Notes: generated by a model from the letters alone, not told the origin. 64,000 nt of DNA from RYN-230 sp963717125 (GCA_963717125.1 CAVQVG010000007.1:496001-560000); one strand, 5' to 3'. Positions 26,974 to 35,607 are shown, numbered from the stretch's first letter. Numbers and translations: made by a program.

Positions 26974-28071
26974 TTACAGGACAAGCAGTTCCCGGGTGGT
27001 AGTGGTGAGAAGCTCCTGCGGTGCCGCCGTCCCCGCCGCGGCGCGCACCACCAGGGTGTCCTCGATCCTGACGCCGCCTTGGCCCGGCAGGTAGATACCC
27101 GGCTCGACGGTAATGGGGACCCGGTCCCCGAGTGTACCCGCCCGGCCGTACCCCATGATCGGCGCCTCGTGGATCTCCAGGCCCACGCCATGACCCAGGC
27201 CGTGGGTGAAATGGTCACCGTGGCCGGCCTGGCTGATCACCCCGCGGGCCGCGCCGTCCACCTGCGCGACATCCGCGCCCGGCACGGCCGCGTCGATGCC
27301 GGCCTGCTGGGCCGCGGCCACCAGCTGATAGATGTCGCACTGCCAGTCCGCGGGCGGGCCGAGCGCCACGGTGCGGGTCATGTCCGCGTGATAGCCGGCG
27401 TACCGGGCCCCGCAGTCGATGGTGATCAGGTCACCGGCGGCCAGCGGGCGGCCGGACGGCACGTGATGCGGGATGGCGCCGTTCGGCCCGCTGGCCACGA
27501 TCGTCTCGAAGGCCGGGCGTTCTGCCCCCAGGTCCGCCATGGTGCGCTCGATTCGCACGGCTAGGTCGCGTTCGGTCATTCCGGGCCGGATGCTGGTGAC
27601 GACCTGGTCGAATGCTTGCGAGGTGATCGCGCAGGCCTGGGCCAGCCGGGCGATTTCCGCCTCGTCCTTGACGATCCGCAGCTGCTCCACCGCCAGGCCC
27701 AGCGGCACCAGGTCCAGGTCAGGGGCCGCGGCGGCGAGCTCCTGATGCCGCTGCACGGTCATCTCGTGCGCCTCGAAAGCCAGCCGCTTCAGGCCGCGGG
27801 CCGCGGCCAGCTGGGCCAGCGCGGGCTCGATGAACCGCTCGGTGAGCAGCTCCAGGTCGGGGCAGTCGCGGCGGGCGGCCCCGGCGTACCGGGAGTCCGT
27901 GGCCAGCACCGCCGCGTCGCCTTCCGCGGGCAGCAGCAGGGCTGCGTTGGAGCTGGCCAGGCCGGTCAGGTAGCGGACGTTGGGCAGGCTGGTGATCAGC
28001 GCGGCGTCGGCACCGAGCGCGGCCACCACAGGCTGCAGACGCTGGCGGCGAGCCAGCTCGATTTCCGGCAT
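26974..28071 (-). CDS. M24-family Xaa-Pro aminopeptidase/dipeptidase
   Basis: Pita-bread metallopeptidase cleaving at proline bonds. The 365 residues comprise a creatinase N-terminal domain (1-130) and an M24 catalytic domain. Both metals are accounted for by D in TIDCGARY, D in HADMTRT, H in GLGHGVGLEIHE, E in TVEPGIYLPG and E in GVRIEDT. All five ligands are present, so it should be active. It lies 40 nt upstream of efp and is likely cotranscribed with it. Confidence 0.93.
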   Translation of the reverse strand: MPEIELARRQRLQPVVAALGADAALITSLPNVRYLTGLASSNAALLLPAEGDAAVLATDSRYAGAARRDCPDLELLTERFIEPALAQLAAARGLKRLAFEAHEMTVQRHQELAAAAPDLDLVPLGLAVEQLRIVKDEAEIARLAQACAITSQAFDQVVTSIRPGMTERDLAVRIERTMADLGAERPAFETIVASGPNGAIPHHVPSGRPLAAGDLITIDCGARYAGYHADMTRTVALGPPADWQCDIYQLVAAAQQAGIDAAVPGADVAQVDGAARGVISQAGHGDHFTHGLGHGVGLEIHEAPIMGYGRAGTLGDRVPITVEPGIYLPGQGGVRIEDTLVVRAAAGTAAPQELLTTTTRELLVL

Positions 28072-28098
28072 GCCCCGACTGTACGCGGGCGGTCCGCC

Positions 28099-28164
28099 GT
28101 GCTCAGTCGCGGATCGAGGCGTGCTCAGCCGCGGATCGAGGCGTGCTCAGCCGCGGATCGAGGC
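28099..28164. repeat. 22-bp tandem repeat covering a stop codon
   Basis: Three head-to-tail copies of a 22-bp unit (GTGCTCAGCCGCGGATCGAG plus GC) start at 28099, 28121 and 28143; the first copy has one base difference. On the minus strand the unit encodes ASIRG-stop. The repeat is thus a duplication of the last codons and stop of the adjacent methyltransferase gene. Confidence 0.9.
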
Positions 28165-29010
28165 GTGGGCCAGCATGGACAGGCGGATCGGGTGGAGGTT
28201 GTCGGACCGGTCCCAGAGTCTCGCGCTGATCGAGTCCCGCTGGCTGACCTGCTCGATCAACCCGAAGCCGTGCGTTGCCAGTTGGGCGGACATCTGATCC
28301 GGGGCCAGGCAGGTCAGCCAGGGCTCGCCGCGCTGCGCCGCGACCGCCCCGACCTGGTCGGCGTAGCTGTCGCCCGCGGCGTCGCGCAGGCCCGGCGGCA
28401 GCATGTAGTCGACGATCAGCTCGGTGCCCGGCGCGAACGCGCTGATCTCGGCGAGAGTCCGGCCGATGGCCGGCTGGGTCAGGTAGATGGTGACGCCGAG
28501 CCAGCTGACCAGCGCGGGCCGGCTCGCGTCGAAGCCGGCCGCGCGCAGCCGCCCGGCCAGCGAGTCGTGCTCGAAATCGGTGGGCACGAAGGCAGTGCCG
28601 TCCGGGACCGGTAGCCCGGCCTTGGCGATCTGCTCGCGCTTCCATTCCTGGGTGGCTGGGTGGTCGACCTCAAACACGCGGACCTGTGCCGCCCGCTCGC
28701 CGCGGTAGGCGAAGGAATCCAGCCCGGCACCCAGGATCACGTACTGCGTGATGCCCCGCCGCGCGGCATCGGCCAAGTGGTCCTCGGTGTACCGGCTCCG
28801 GCAGGTCACCTGGGCCCGGGCGGCGGACAGCACCAAGTGGTCGCCGTGCGCCCGGTGATAGCTGATGAACTCCTCGGCCTGCTCGCCGAGCAGGGCTACT
28901 GCCAGACCGTCAGTGAAGATATGGGGCGGCTGGTCGACGATCAAATGCGCCGCCCGCGCGGCCGCCGCGGTGAGTGCCGTCTGGCTGGGCAGATGCTGTT
29001 GCTTTTGCAC
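28147..29010 (-). CDS. Class I SAM methyltransferase, TIGR00027/LCM-like family
   Basis: A 287-residue protein of the actinobacterial TIGR00027-type methyltransferase group (leucine carboxyl methyltransferase fold). Motifs are TALTAAAARAAHLIVD near the start, RSRYTEDHL, YVILGAGLDSFAYR (SAM motif I), VFEVDHPATQEWKRE, FVPTDFE and SWLGVTIYL. Substrates of the family are mostly unknown, and many members lie in secondary-metabolite loci. The gene is next to an AT-rich spacer and its stop codon is tandemly duplicated downstream. Confidence 0.88.
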   Translation of the reverse strand: MQKQQHLPSQTALTAAAARAAHLIVDQPPHIFTDGLAVALLGEQAEEFISYHRAHGDHLVLSAARAQVTCRSRYTEDHLADAARRGITQYVILGAGLDSFAYRGERAAQVRVFEVDHPATQEWKREQIAKAGLPVPDGTAFVPTDFEHDSLAGRLRAAGFDASRPALVSWLGVTIYLTQPAIGRTLAEISAFAPGTELIVDYMLPPGLRDAAGDSYADQVGAVAAQRGEPWLTCLAPDQMSAQLATHGFGLIEQVSQRDSISARLWDRSDNLHPIRLSMLAHASIRG

Positions 29011-29078
29011 GCAGCGGACAATATCCGAAGTTATTAAAACTGTATCACAAAATAAAAAATATCGAAAGGGCCAGGGAA
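29011..29078. other. AT-rich spacer in a GC-rich genome
   Basis: A patch with long A/T runs (for example TTATTAAAACTGTATCACAA and AATAAAAAATATCG) between two same-strand genes, in sharp contrast to about 70% GC around it. On the minus strand it offers TTTCGA, 17 nt, TACAGT as a promoter candidate for the methyltransferase gene. The patch extends into the last codons of the GNAT gene. Confidence 0.5.
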
Positions 29079-29651
29079 TTACAATTGCGTTTCTTTAGTA
29101 ACTGGCAATAGGGGCCGAGCCCCTGTGGGCTGGGCGGCGTCGGCGAGGTGCTTGGCCAGCAGCAGATCATCCACGTAGCAGCCGTCGATGAAGAACTCGC
29201 CGAGCAGCCGCCCCTCCTGCTCGAAGCCGAGCTGGGTGTACAGCCGGATGGCGTCGCGGTTGGTGCTCAGCACGCGCAGACTCAACTTGCGCGCGCCGCG
29301 GTCCCGGGCCCGCTGTTCGGCCGCGGCGAGCAGCGCGGTGGCCACCCCGCGCCGCCTGGCCTCCGGCGCTACCGCGAGCCCGTGCACGGCCAGCACATGC
29401 GCCTCTTCCGGTAGCGGCGAGGGGACGGCCAGCCTGATATAGCCGACCACGGTGCCGTCGATCATGCCGACCAGGTGGGCCTGCGGCGGGCTGCCCGCGG
29501 TGAAGAACAGGCCGCCAGCCTGGCGCGTTACCGACGGGAACCCGCTCTGCGGCGACCACGCGACCCGGTCCAGCCGGGCCAGTTGCGCCTCGTCGGCCGC
29601 GCGGGCCACCCGGACCTCGATCGGGACATCTGCCGCAGCCATACCCGCCAT
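29079..29651 (-). CDS. GNAT family N-acetyltransferase
   Basis: A single GNAT domain of about 190 residues. The acetyl-CoA loop is VHGLAVAPEARRRGVATALL, with R-R-G-V-A as the pyrophosphate-binding signature. LSTNRDAIRLYTQLGF is the usual C-terminal GNAT motif. The substrate is not predictable. The last codons (VTKETQL) are AT-rich, unlike the rest. The ATG at 29651 or the one three codons later could be the start. Confidence 0.85.
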   Translation of the reverse strand: MAGMAAADVPIEVRVARAADEAQLARLDRVAWSPQSGFPSVTRQAGGLFFTAGSPPQAHLVGMIDGTVVGYIRLAVPSPLPEEAHVLAVHGLAVAPEARRRGVATALLAAAEQRARDRGARKLSLRVLSTNRDAIRLYTQLGFEQEGRLLGEFFIDGCYVDDLLLAKHLADAAQPTGARPLLPVTKETQL

Positions 29652-29732
29652 CCTGCCGCACGGTACCGGCCCGCGATCAGCCACCGGGGGGTGGGCCGTC
29701 GGTGCCGGGTGGCACGATCGGGCTCGATTTGA

Positions 29733-29778
29733 TGATCATGGGATTGGTGTCGCTCCAACGACACCAATCGTCTGATCA
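29733..29778. other. 46-bp composite inverted repeat
   Basis: A symmetrical structure: TGATCA, 4 nt, ATTGGTGTCG, 6 nt (CTCCAA), CGACACCAAT, 4 nt, TGATCA. The 10-bp inner arms match perfectly and the outer hexamers are symmetrically placed. It lies between the GNAT gene and a degraded gene fragment. It may be an operator, a terminator hairpin or a mobile-element remnant. Confidence 0.6.
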
Positions 29779-29810
29779 CCTGCCAGAAACAGGCGCCTCC
29801 CGAGCCACGT

Positions 29811-29942
29811 CCTATTACTACGATCTGGGCCATCCAGCGGGACAACGGCGGCTGCCCCGGGACCCGGGACAGCAACACCCGCTCCGGCAGCACGCAGAAC
29901 ACCTGGGACTTCAGCCACCTGCTCGCGCCATTCACTGGCTGA
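29811..29942 (+). pseudogene. C-terminal remnant of a chitinase-like (GH18) gene
   Basis: Read in the frame ending with TGA at 29940-29942, the sequence gives PITTIWAIQRDNGGCPGT, then DSNTRSGSTQNTWDFSH and LLAPFTG-stop. The W-x-x-x-R-D-N-G-G-C-P-G and T-W-x-F-S-H pattern resembles the C-terminus of secreted bacterial GH18 chitinases as I remember them. A stop at 29733 and the lack of any upstream catalytic part mean only about 45 codons remain. The family assignment is from memory and needs a search. Confidence 0.45.
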
Positions 29943-30049
29943 CAACCGCGCCCCGTCCGCGCAGCCGGGCCGGGTGACGGCAGAGCCGTGCTCACGATGT
30001 CGTAGCCCGGTGCCAGGATCGGGGGACCAGACGCGAGGTTGGGGCGGCC

Positions 30050-30805
30050 ATGAGTGACACGCATACGAATGACCTGATCCCCGGAAACGATCCAGTAGCG
30101 GTCGAGCTGCTGCTGGCCGTCCGCGGCGGCGACGTCGGCACGATCCGCCGCCTCATCGGCGAGCACCCCGACCTGCCCAGGTGGCGGATCGGCGACCGGA
30201 GCGGAGCCAGGACCCCACTGCACATGGTCGCCGACTGGCCGGGCTATTTCCCGCACGGCCCGGAGATCGCCCGGCTGCTCATCGAGGCGGGCGCGGACCC
30301 CAGCGGGGGCCCGGCCGGCCCTGATGACCCGGCCGAGCCGGAGACCCCGCTGCACTGGGCGGCGAGCAGCGACGATGTGGCCGTGGCGGCCGCGCTGATC
30401 GACGGCGGGGCCGACATCGAAGCGCCAAGCGCCGGGCCGATCGCCGGGCCGCCGCTGGTCAACGCCGTGGCCTACGGGTGCTGGCAGGTAGCCCGGCTGC
30501 TGGCCGCCCGGGGCGCCCGCATCGGGACCCTGTGGCAGGCGGCGGCGCTCGGCGACCAGGCCCGGGTGGACGAGCTGCTCAACGCCGATCCCGCCCCTAG
30601 CCAGCAGGACCTGGACGAGGCGTTCTGGCAGGCCTGCCACGGTGGCCAGCGGCGGATGGCCGAGTACCTGCTGGACCGCGGCGCCAGCATCGACTTCACG
30701 CCGGATTACTCGGACAGCCGGCCCATCCAGGTGGCCGGCCAGCCGGACACCATGCGCGCGGCGCTGGTCAGCTGGCTCAAGGAGCGCGGCGCCAGCCAGG
30801 AGTGA
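30050..30805 (+). CDS. Ankyrin repeat protein
   Basis: A 251-residue soluble protein made of about five ankyrin-like repeats. Clear units are ARTPLHMVADWPG...IARLLIEAGADP, TPLHWAASSDDVAVAAALID with GGADIE, and GGQRRMAEYLLDRGASID. It has no signal peptide or membrane segment. Ankyrin repeats mediate protein-protein contacts; the partner is unknown. It is convergent with the SDR gene, 4 nt apart. Confidence 0.85.
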   Translation: MSDTHTNDLIPGNDPVAVELLLAVRGGDVGTIRRLIGEHPDLPRWRIGDRSGARTPLHMVADWPGYFPHGPEIARLLIEAGADPSGGPAGPDDPAEPETPLHWAASSDDVAVAAALIDGGADIEAPSAGPIAGPPLVNAVAYGCWQVARLLAARGARIGTLWQAAALGDQARVDELLNADPAPSQQDLDEAFWQACHGGQRRMAEYLLDRGASIDFTPDYSDSRPIQVAGQPDTMRAALVSWLKERGASQE

Positions 30806-30809
30806 ACGG

Positions 30810-31769
30810 CTACTGCCCGGCGGCCTCCCGCGCCGTCTTGGCCAGCTCGGCGTAGTCGTAGGCCGCCTCGGGCTGGGCGCGCACCGCCCGGTCAACTGCC
30901 TTGGCGTCGTCGCCGACCAGGATCCGCCAGTTCCCGGCGCGCACCCCGTCCAGGATGATGGTGGCCGCGTCGGCCGCGCTGAGCGGCGCGCTGTCCTTGA
31001 ACTGGTTCGCCAGCTTGGCCACCGCTTCGCGCAACTCCTCGACTGACGCGTCCTCGACCGGCAGGCCGAACCGGACCAGCGCGGGCCGGGCCTCCTCCAG
31101 ATCGGCCGCGCTCATCTGCTCCGGCCCCGGGTGGCCGAGCACCCGGAGGCTGTTGGCCAAGATGTCCGTCCCGACGTGCCCGGGCATCACCACGGCCACC
31201 GTGACCTGGGGCGCGTTGGTTCGCAGGTCCTCGATGAGCGCCTCGGAGAAGCCCTTCACGGCGAACTTGGCCGTGCTGTACGCGGTGTTCGGCATGCCCG
31301 GGCCGAGCGTCGCCCAGAACCCGTTCACGCTGCTGGTGTTGACCAGGATGCCGTCGCCGCTCGCGATGAGCAGCGGCAGGAACGCGCGGGCGCAGTAGTA
31401 CATGCCCCAGAAGTCGATGGCGAACGTGCGCTCCCAGTCCTCCCGGGGATCGCGCACGAAGCTGCCCGCGCCGCCGATGCCCGCGTTGCTGAACACCACG
31501 TCAACGTGATCGGTGTCGTGCGCTGTCAGCAGCTCGTCGCGGAAACGCAGCACCTGCGCCTCGTCGGCCACGTCACAGGCGTGGCTGGTCACCAGGACCC
31601 GGTCGTCGGCGACCGCCCGGGCCAGGGCCGCGGTGTCCGCGACCGACTCCGCGTTGATGTCGCACGCCGCGACCGAGCATCCCTGCGCGGCGAGCTGGCG
31701 GACCAGCTCGCGGCCCATACCCGAGCCAGCGCCGGTCACCACCGCGAGCTTCCCGGTGAACGAGTCCAT
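30810..31769 (-). CDS. Short-chain dehydrogenase/reductase
   Basis: Classical SDR of 319 residues. The NAD(P)-binding motif is TGAGSGMGRELV (about 12-23), followed by the structural SNAGIGG and the catalytic S-Y-K with NTSSVNGFW and YSTAKFAVKG. An extended C-terminal part is present. DINAES after the second strand suggests an aspartate that favours NAD. The substrate is unknown. The ATG has GGGAGG upstream and is divergent from the lipoprotein gene. Confidence 0.9.
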   Translation of the reverse strand: MDSFTGKLAVVTGAGSGMGRELVRQLAAQGCSVAACDINAESVADTAALARAVADDRVLVTSHACDVADEAQVLRFRDELLTAHDTDHVDVVFSNAGIGGAGSFVRDPREDWERTFAIDFWGMYYCARAFLPLLIASGDGILVNTSSVNGFWATLGPGMPNTAYSTAKFAVKGFSEALIEDLRTNAPQVTVAVVMPGHVGTDILANSLRVLGHPGPEQMSAADLEEARPALVRFGLPVEDASVEELREAVAKLANQFKDSAPLSAADAATIILDGVRAGNWRILVGDDAKAVDRAVRAQPEAAYDYAELAKTAREAAGQ

Positions 31770-31792
31770 CGCCGAATGCCTCCCACCCTCGA

Positions 31793-31829
31793 TTGACTCT
31801 CACGATACCACATGCTTATCATAATGATA
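31793..31829 (+). promoter_or_regulatory. Divergent promoter/operator candidate
   Basis: TTGACT (31793-31798), 18 nt, TATCAT (31817-31822) fits a plus-strand promoter for the quinoprotein-like gene, giving a start near 31830. The -10 box is part of the 13-bp palindrome TATCATAATGATA (31817-31829), a possible operator shared with the divergent SDR gene. Confidence 0.45.
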
Positions 31830-31890
31830 TCTATTTTCCGAACGCCCTTACGTGGCCGGGCAAGCTGGGCACGTGGACCAGGAGACTGCC

Positions 31891-33627
31891 ATGGATAAGG
31901 CGGGATACGCGCTGGCCGGTATATCCCTGGCCGCGGTGACGAGCCTGGTGCTGGCGGGCTGCGGGGGTAGCAGCACCAGCGCGTCCGGCACGCCGCCGTG
32001 TTTCGGCAAGCACGCCGTCGTGGGTACCACGACCCCAGCCGGAGTGGGCGGTGCGCCGGCACCGGCCAAGGCGGCCGCCGCGGCCGGCTGGACGCTGCCC
32101 GGCGGCAACCTGCAGAACACCCGGGACGTGGCCAGCGCGATCACCAGCAGCAACGTGTCGAAGCTGGGCGTGGCCTGGACGGTCCCGATCCACGCGTACG
32201 CCTACGCGACCACCCCGGTCGTGGTCAACGGCGTGGTGTACACCCAGGACATGGAATCGAACGTGACGGCGATCCAACTGGCCACCGGCAAGGTGCTGTG
32301 GACGCACGACTACAACGCGCCGAACGGCGGCCCGGACGGCGTCAACGTGGCCAACGGAGTCGTGTACGCGGCCACCAGCCACGCCGCGGTCGCGCTGGAC
32401 GCGGCCACCGGCCGGCAGCTGTGGAGCCGGACGCTGATCGGCAACGACCACGAGGGCATCGACATGGCCCCGGGCTACCGCGACGGCACCGTGTACGTGT
32501 CCACCGTGCCGGTCAACCCGACCGTGGGCGAGTATCTCGGCAACGCCAAGGGCGTTCTGTGGGCGCTGAACGCGCGGACCGGCGCGCCGGAGTGGAGCTG
32601 GGACGAGGTGCAGGGCCTGTGGGGGAAGCCGGCCCTCAACTCCGGCGGCGGCCTGTGGGATCCGCCGTCCTTCGACAGCCAGGGCAACATCTACCTCGGC
32701 ATCGCCAACCCCGGCCCGATCGTCCCGCCGCCCGGCTATCCGTGGGGCACCAGCCGGCCCGGCCCGAACCTGTACACCGACTCGGTGGTGAAGCTGAGCT
32801 CGCGGGGCAAGCTGCTCTGGTACTACCAGCTCACCCCGCACGACCTGTACGACTGGGATCTGCAGGACTCGCCGGTGCTGACCACCGCGCACGGGCAGCC
32901 AGTGGTGGTGGACGGCGGCAAGGCCGGCATCCTGATCGAGCTGAACGCGCAGACTGGCAAGCTGCTCTGGCGGCTCCCGGTGGGCGTGCACAGCGGGCAC
33001 GATAACGACGGGCTGCTCACCGAGGACGCCAAGCCGACCTCGCACTTCGACCTGCCGGACACGTTCTGCCTGGAGCCCGGCCCGTTCGGCGGCATCGAGT
33101 CCCAGCTGGCCAGCAACGGCTCGACCACGTTCGCCGCGGTCAACAACATGCCGGTGCCGATGACCAAGGCGCACGGCTATGACGAGGGGCCGGGGGGCGG
33201 GGCGGCATTCGAGGCGGCCATCGGCAAGGGCACCGGCGAGATGGTCGCGGTCAACCAGGACACCGGGAAGGTCGAATGGAACGACAAGCTCCCCTCGTCG
33301 CCGTACGGCGCCGCGACCGTGACCAACGACGTCGTCTTCACCACGACCTACCACGGTGACCTGTACGCGTTCAACGCGGCCACCGGCGCCGTGCTGCGCA
33401 CCATCCCGCTGTCGTCCAGGACGAACGCGCCGGTCACCATCGATGGCGACTACCTCATCACCGCGGCCAGCGTGCTGAGCTCCCTCAAGCGGCACGTGCT
33501 GATCATCGCCTACAAGCTCGGCGCCACCGGCCACCTCCCGCACCCGGTCAGCGCCCAGCCGGCCGGCGTTCGGGCAGCGGGGGGGTTCGGGCAGCGGGGG
33601 AGTTCGGGGCGGTTCGGGGCACCTTAG
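31891..33627 (+). CDS. PQQ-type beta-propeller lipoprotein (quinoprotein dehydrogenase-like)
   Basis: A 578-residue secreted lipoprotein. The ATG at 31891 has AGGAG 6 nt upstream and gives a signal peptide ending in the lipobox LAGC (about residue 22-25). The mature part has about seven tryptophan-docking repeats of the type ATGKVLW: ATGKVLWTHDY, ATGRQLWSRTL, RTGAPEWSWDE, SRGKLLWYYQL, QTGKLLWRLPV, DTGKVEWNDKL and ATGAVLRTIPL. This is the quinoprotein alcohol dehydrogenase-like propeller. No disulfide of adjacent cysteines typical of methanol dehydrogenases is seen, so PQQ binding is uncertain. The C-terminal tail has a short Gly/Ser/Arg repeat. The gene converges with the LLM gene and their stop codons overlap. 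Confidence 0.85.
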   Translation: MDKAGYALAGISLAAVTSLVLAGCGGSSTSASGTPPCFGKHAVVGTTTPAGVGGAPAPAKAAAAAGWTLPGGNLQNTRDVASAITSSNVSKLGVAWTVPIHAYAYATTPVVVNGVVYTQDMESNVTAIQLATGKVLWTHDYNAPNGGPDGVNVANGVVYAATSHAAVALDAATGRQLWSRTLIGNDHEGIDMAPGYRDGTVYVSTVPVNPTVGEYLGNAKGVLWALNARTGAPEWSWDEVQGLWGKPALNSGGGLWDPPSFDSQGNIYLGIANPGPIVPPPGYPWGTSRPGPNLYTDSVVKLSSRGKLLWYYQLTPHDLYDWDLQDSPVLTTAHGQPVVVDGGKAGILIELNAQTGKLLWRLPVGVHSGHDNDGLLTEDAKPTSHFDLPDTFCLEPGPFGGIESQLASNGSTTFAAVNNMPVPMTKAHGYDEGPGGGAAFEAAIGKGTGEMVAVNQDTGKVEWNDKLPSSPYGAATVTNDVVFTTTYHGDLYAFNAATGAVLRTIPLSSRTNAPVTIDGDYLITAASVLSSLKRHVLIIAYKLGATGHLPHPVSAQPAGVRAAGGFGQRGSSGRFGAP

Positions 33628-34673
33628 CCGGCCAGGTCGCGGACCTGCTCGATGAGCCGGACCCGGTCGGCGTGCGTCGCGCCCAGCGGGGTGACGTTCA
33701 GCGTGCTGACCCCGGACTCCTTCATCGCCGCGATCCGCTCGGCGACCAGGCTCTCCGGCCCGATCAGCGCGGTGCCTTCGAGCAGTTCGGCGGGCACCAG
33801 GCCGGCCGCCTCGTCCTTCCGGCCGGCCAGGTAGGCATCCTGGATCCTGGCCGCCGCGTCGGCGTAGCCGAACCGCACCGCGAGCTCGTAGTAGAAGTTG
33901 AGCCCGTGGTCGCGGTGCGGCCCCATGCCGCCGATGTACAGCGCGAAGAACGGCCGGGCCAGGTCCAGGTAGCCGGATACGTCGTCGCCGATGGCCAGCG
34001 GGGCGGCCGCCATCACGTCCAGCGGGCCGAGCGCCGGGTCCCGTTTGGCCCGGCCCGCGGCCAGCGGCTCGGCCCAGGCGACGGCGGCCTTCTCCGGGTA
34101 GTAGAAGATCGGCTGCCAGCCCTCGGCCAGCTCGGCGGCTAGCGCGACGTTCTTCGGCCCGAGCGCCGCGACCATGATCGGGATCCGCTCGCGCACCGGG
34201 TGGTTGATCAGCTTGAGCGGCTTGCCCAGCCCGGTGCCCTGATCGGGCGGCAGCGGGATCGTGTAGTGCTTCCCGGCGTACTGCAGCCGCTCGCGCCGCC
34301 ACACCATGCGGCAGATCTCGATCAGCTCCCGGGTCCGGCCGACCGGGGCGTCGTACGGCACGCCGTGCCACCCCTCGATCACCTGCGGCCCGGATGCGCC
34401 GATGCCCAGGGTGAACCGGCCCCCGGACACGTAGTCAAGCCCGGCCGCGGTCATCGCGGTGAGCGCGGGGGTCCGCGAGTACAGCTGAAATATCCCGGAC
34501 GCGATCTCCAGCCGCTCGGTCCGGGCCGCGATGAAGCCCAGTTGGCTGACCGCGTCGAAGCTGTACGCCTCGGGCACGGACACGATGTCCAGCCCGGCCT
34601 TCTCGTAGTCGGCCAGCTCGGTCACTGTCTCGGCGAAGCCGCCGGCGTAGTTGAGGTGCATTCCGATGCGCAT
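33624..34673 (-). CDS. LLM class (F420-dependent type) oxidoreductase
   Basis: Luciferase-like TIM-barrel oxidoreductase of 349 residues from the ATG at 34673. It begins MRIGMHLNYAGGFAETV and has the LLM motif SGGRFTLGIGASGPQVIEGW and the family segment PVGRTRELIEICRMVW. The pattern matches actinobacterial F420-dependent members more than FMN ones, but the cofactor is inferred. The stop overlaps the opposing lipoprotein gene by 4 nt. It lies downstream of a TetR regulator gene on the same strand. Confidence 0.88.
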   Translation of the reverse strand: MRIGMHLNYAGGFAETVTELADYEKAGLDIVSVPEAYSFDAVSQLGFIAARTERLEIASGIFQLYSRTPALTAMTAAGLDYVSGGRFTLGIGASGPQVIEGWHGVPYDAPVGRTRELIEICRMVWRRERLQYAGKHYTIPLPPDQGTGLGKPLKLINHPVRERIPIMVAALGPKNVALAAELAEGWQPIFYYPEKAAVAWAEPLAAGRAKRDPALGPLDVMAAAPLAIGDDVSGYLDLARPFFALYIGGMGPHRDHGLNFYYELAVRFGYADAAARIQDAYLAGRKDEAAGLVPAELLEGTALIGPESLVAERIAAMKESGVSTLNVTPLGATHADRVRLIEQVRDLAG

Positions 34674-34759
34674 ACTTCGGACCTTTCGCGAGACAGCCAC
34701 CACCGAATGGCGTTCGGTAAGAGTGGTCCTGAGCCTAGCGCGGTGACACGCGACCGCGG

Positions 34760-35479
34760 TCAGCTGGTGAGGTAGCTCACGACGAGGTCGCCCACCATCT
34801 GCCGGTACCGGTCGCGGAGCGCGCTGTCCAGCGGGTCGCGGCCGAAGATGGCCCGCCAGGTGTACCGGTTGGCCGCCCGGAAGAAGCAGAACGAGCTGAT
34901 GATCAGGTGCACGTCGAGCGGGTCGGCCTGGCGGGCGAACACGCCTTCGGCATAACCCTTGGCCAGGATCTTGCCGATCAGCGTGACCGCCGTGGTGTTG
35001 AGCTGGGCCAGCGCGGGCGACTTGGCCATGAACTGCGCCTGGTGCACGTTCTCGATGCTGACCAGCCGGATGAAGTCGGGATGCGACTGGTGGTGATCGA
35101 AGGTCAGCTCGGCGAGCTGCCGGATCGCGGTCACCGGGTCCAGGTGGTCCACGTCGACGTCCTGCTCGGCCGCCCGCGCCAGCGCGTAGGCCCGCTCCAG
35201 GACCGCGATGTAGAGCTTCTCCTTGCCGCCGAAGTAGTAGTAGATCATCCGCTTGGTGGTCCTGGTCTGCGCGGCGATCTCGTCGACCCGCGCCCCGGCG
35301 TAGCCCATCTGCGCGAACTCCCGGGTCGCGACGTCGAGAATCTCCCGGCGGGTGCGCTCCGGGTCGCGGCGCCGCTCCGGCTCGGGGCGCTGCTCCGGCT
35401 CGGGGCGCTCCTTCGGATCCCGGCGCCGCTCGTCGCGGCGGCGTTCGGGCACTCCCGCCGGGGTCGGCGTGGTCACCAT
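34760..35479 (-). CDS. TetR family transcriptional regulator
   Basis: A 239-residue regulator from the ATG at 35479, with GAGGGGAG upstream. A charged N-terminal tail of about 45 residues (repeats of ERRRDxxxRPEPE type) precedes the TetR helix-turn-helix: TRREILDVATREFAQMGYAG, then VDEIAAQTRTTKRMIYYYFG. The ligand-binding domain contains HPDFIRLVSIENVHQAQFMA. It is divergent from the sugar catabolism operon, which makes that operon its most likely target. It may also control the LLM gene downstream of it. Confidence 0.9.
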   Translation of the reverse strand: MVTTPTPAGVPERRRDERRRDPKERPEPEQRPEPERRRDPERTRREILDVATREFAQMGYAGARVDEIAAQTRTTKRMIYYYFGGKEKLYIAVLERAYALARAAEQDVDVDHLDPVTAIRQLAELTFDHHQSHPDFIRLVSIENVHQAQFMAKSPALAQLNTTAVTLIGKILAKGYAEGVFARQADPLDVHLIISSFCFFRAANRYTWRAIFGRDPLDSALRDRYRQMVGDLVVSYLTS

Positions 35480-35591
35480 GGGACTCCCCTCGTCCGGGCC
35501 GTGCGCCGGGTGGCGGATCCGCTGCGTCCGCATTGCGCACATATGACTTTTAGCATGCCCTTTACAACGCATGTGACGACTGCCACACTAA

Positions 35592-35607
35592 CGGACTAAC
35601 CAGTTCG
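35592..35607. promoter_or_regulatory. Candidate TetR operator
   Basis: Imperfect inverted repeat CGGACT-AACC-AGTTCG (one mismatch), inside a half-repeated ACTAAC-GG-ACTAAC segment, in the 190-nt region between the divergent TetR gene and the isomerase gene. Position and symmetry fit an autoregulatory TetR site; binding is inferred. Confidence 0.4.

Noticed and set aside
31831..34371. 846-codon open frame on the minus strand across the lipoprotein and LLM genes
   Set aside because: It is an antisense/out-of-frame shadow; the plus-strand gene has a signal peptide, a ribosome site and propeller motifs.
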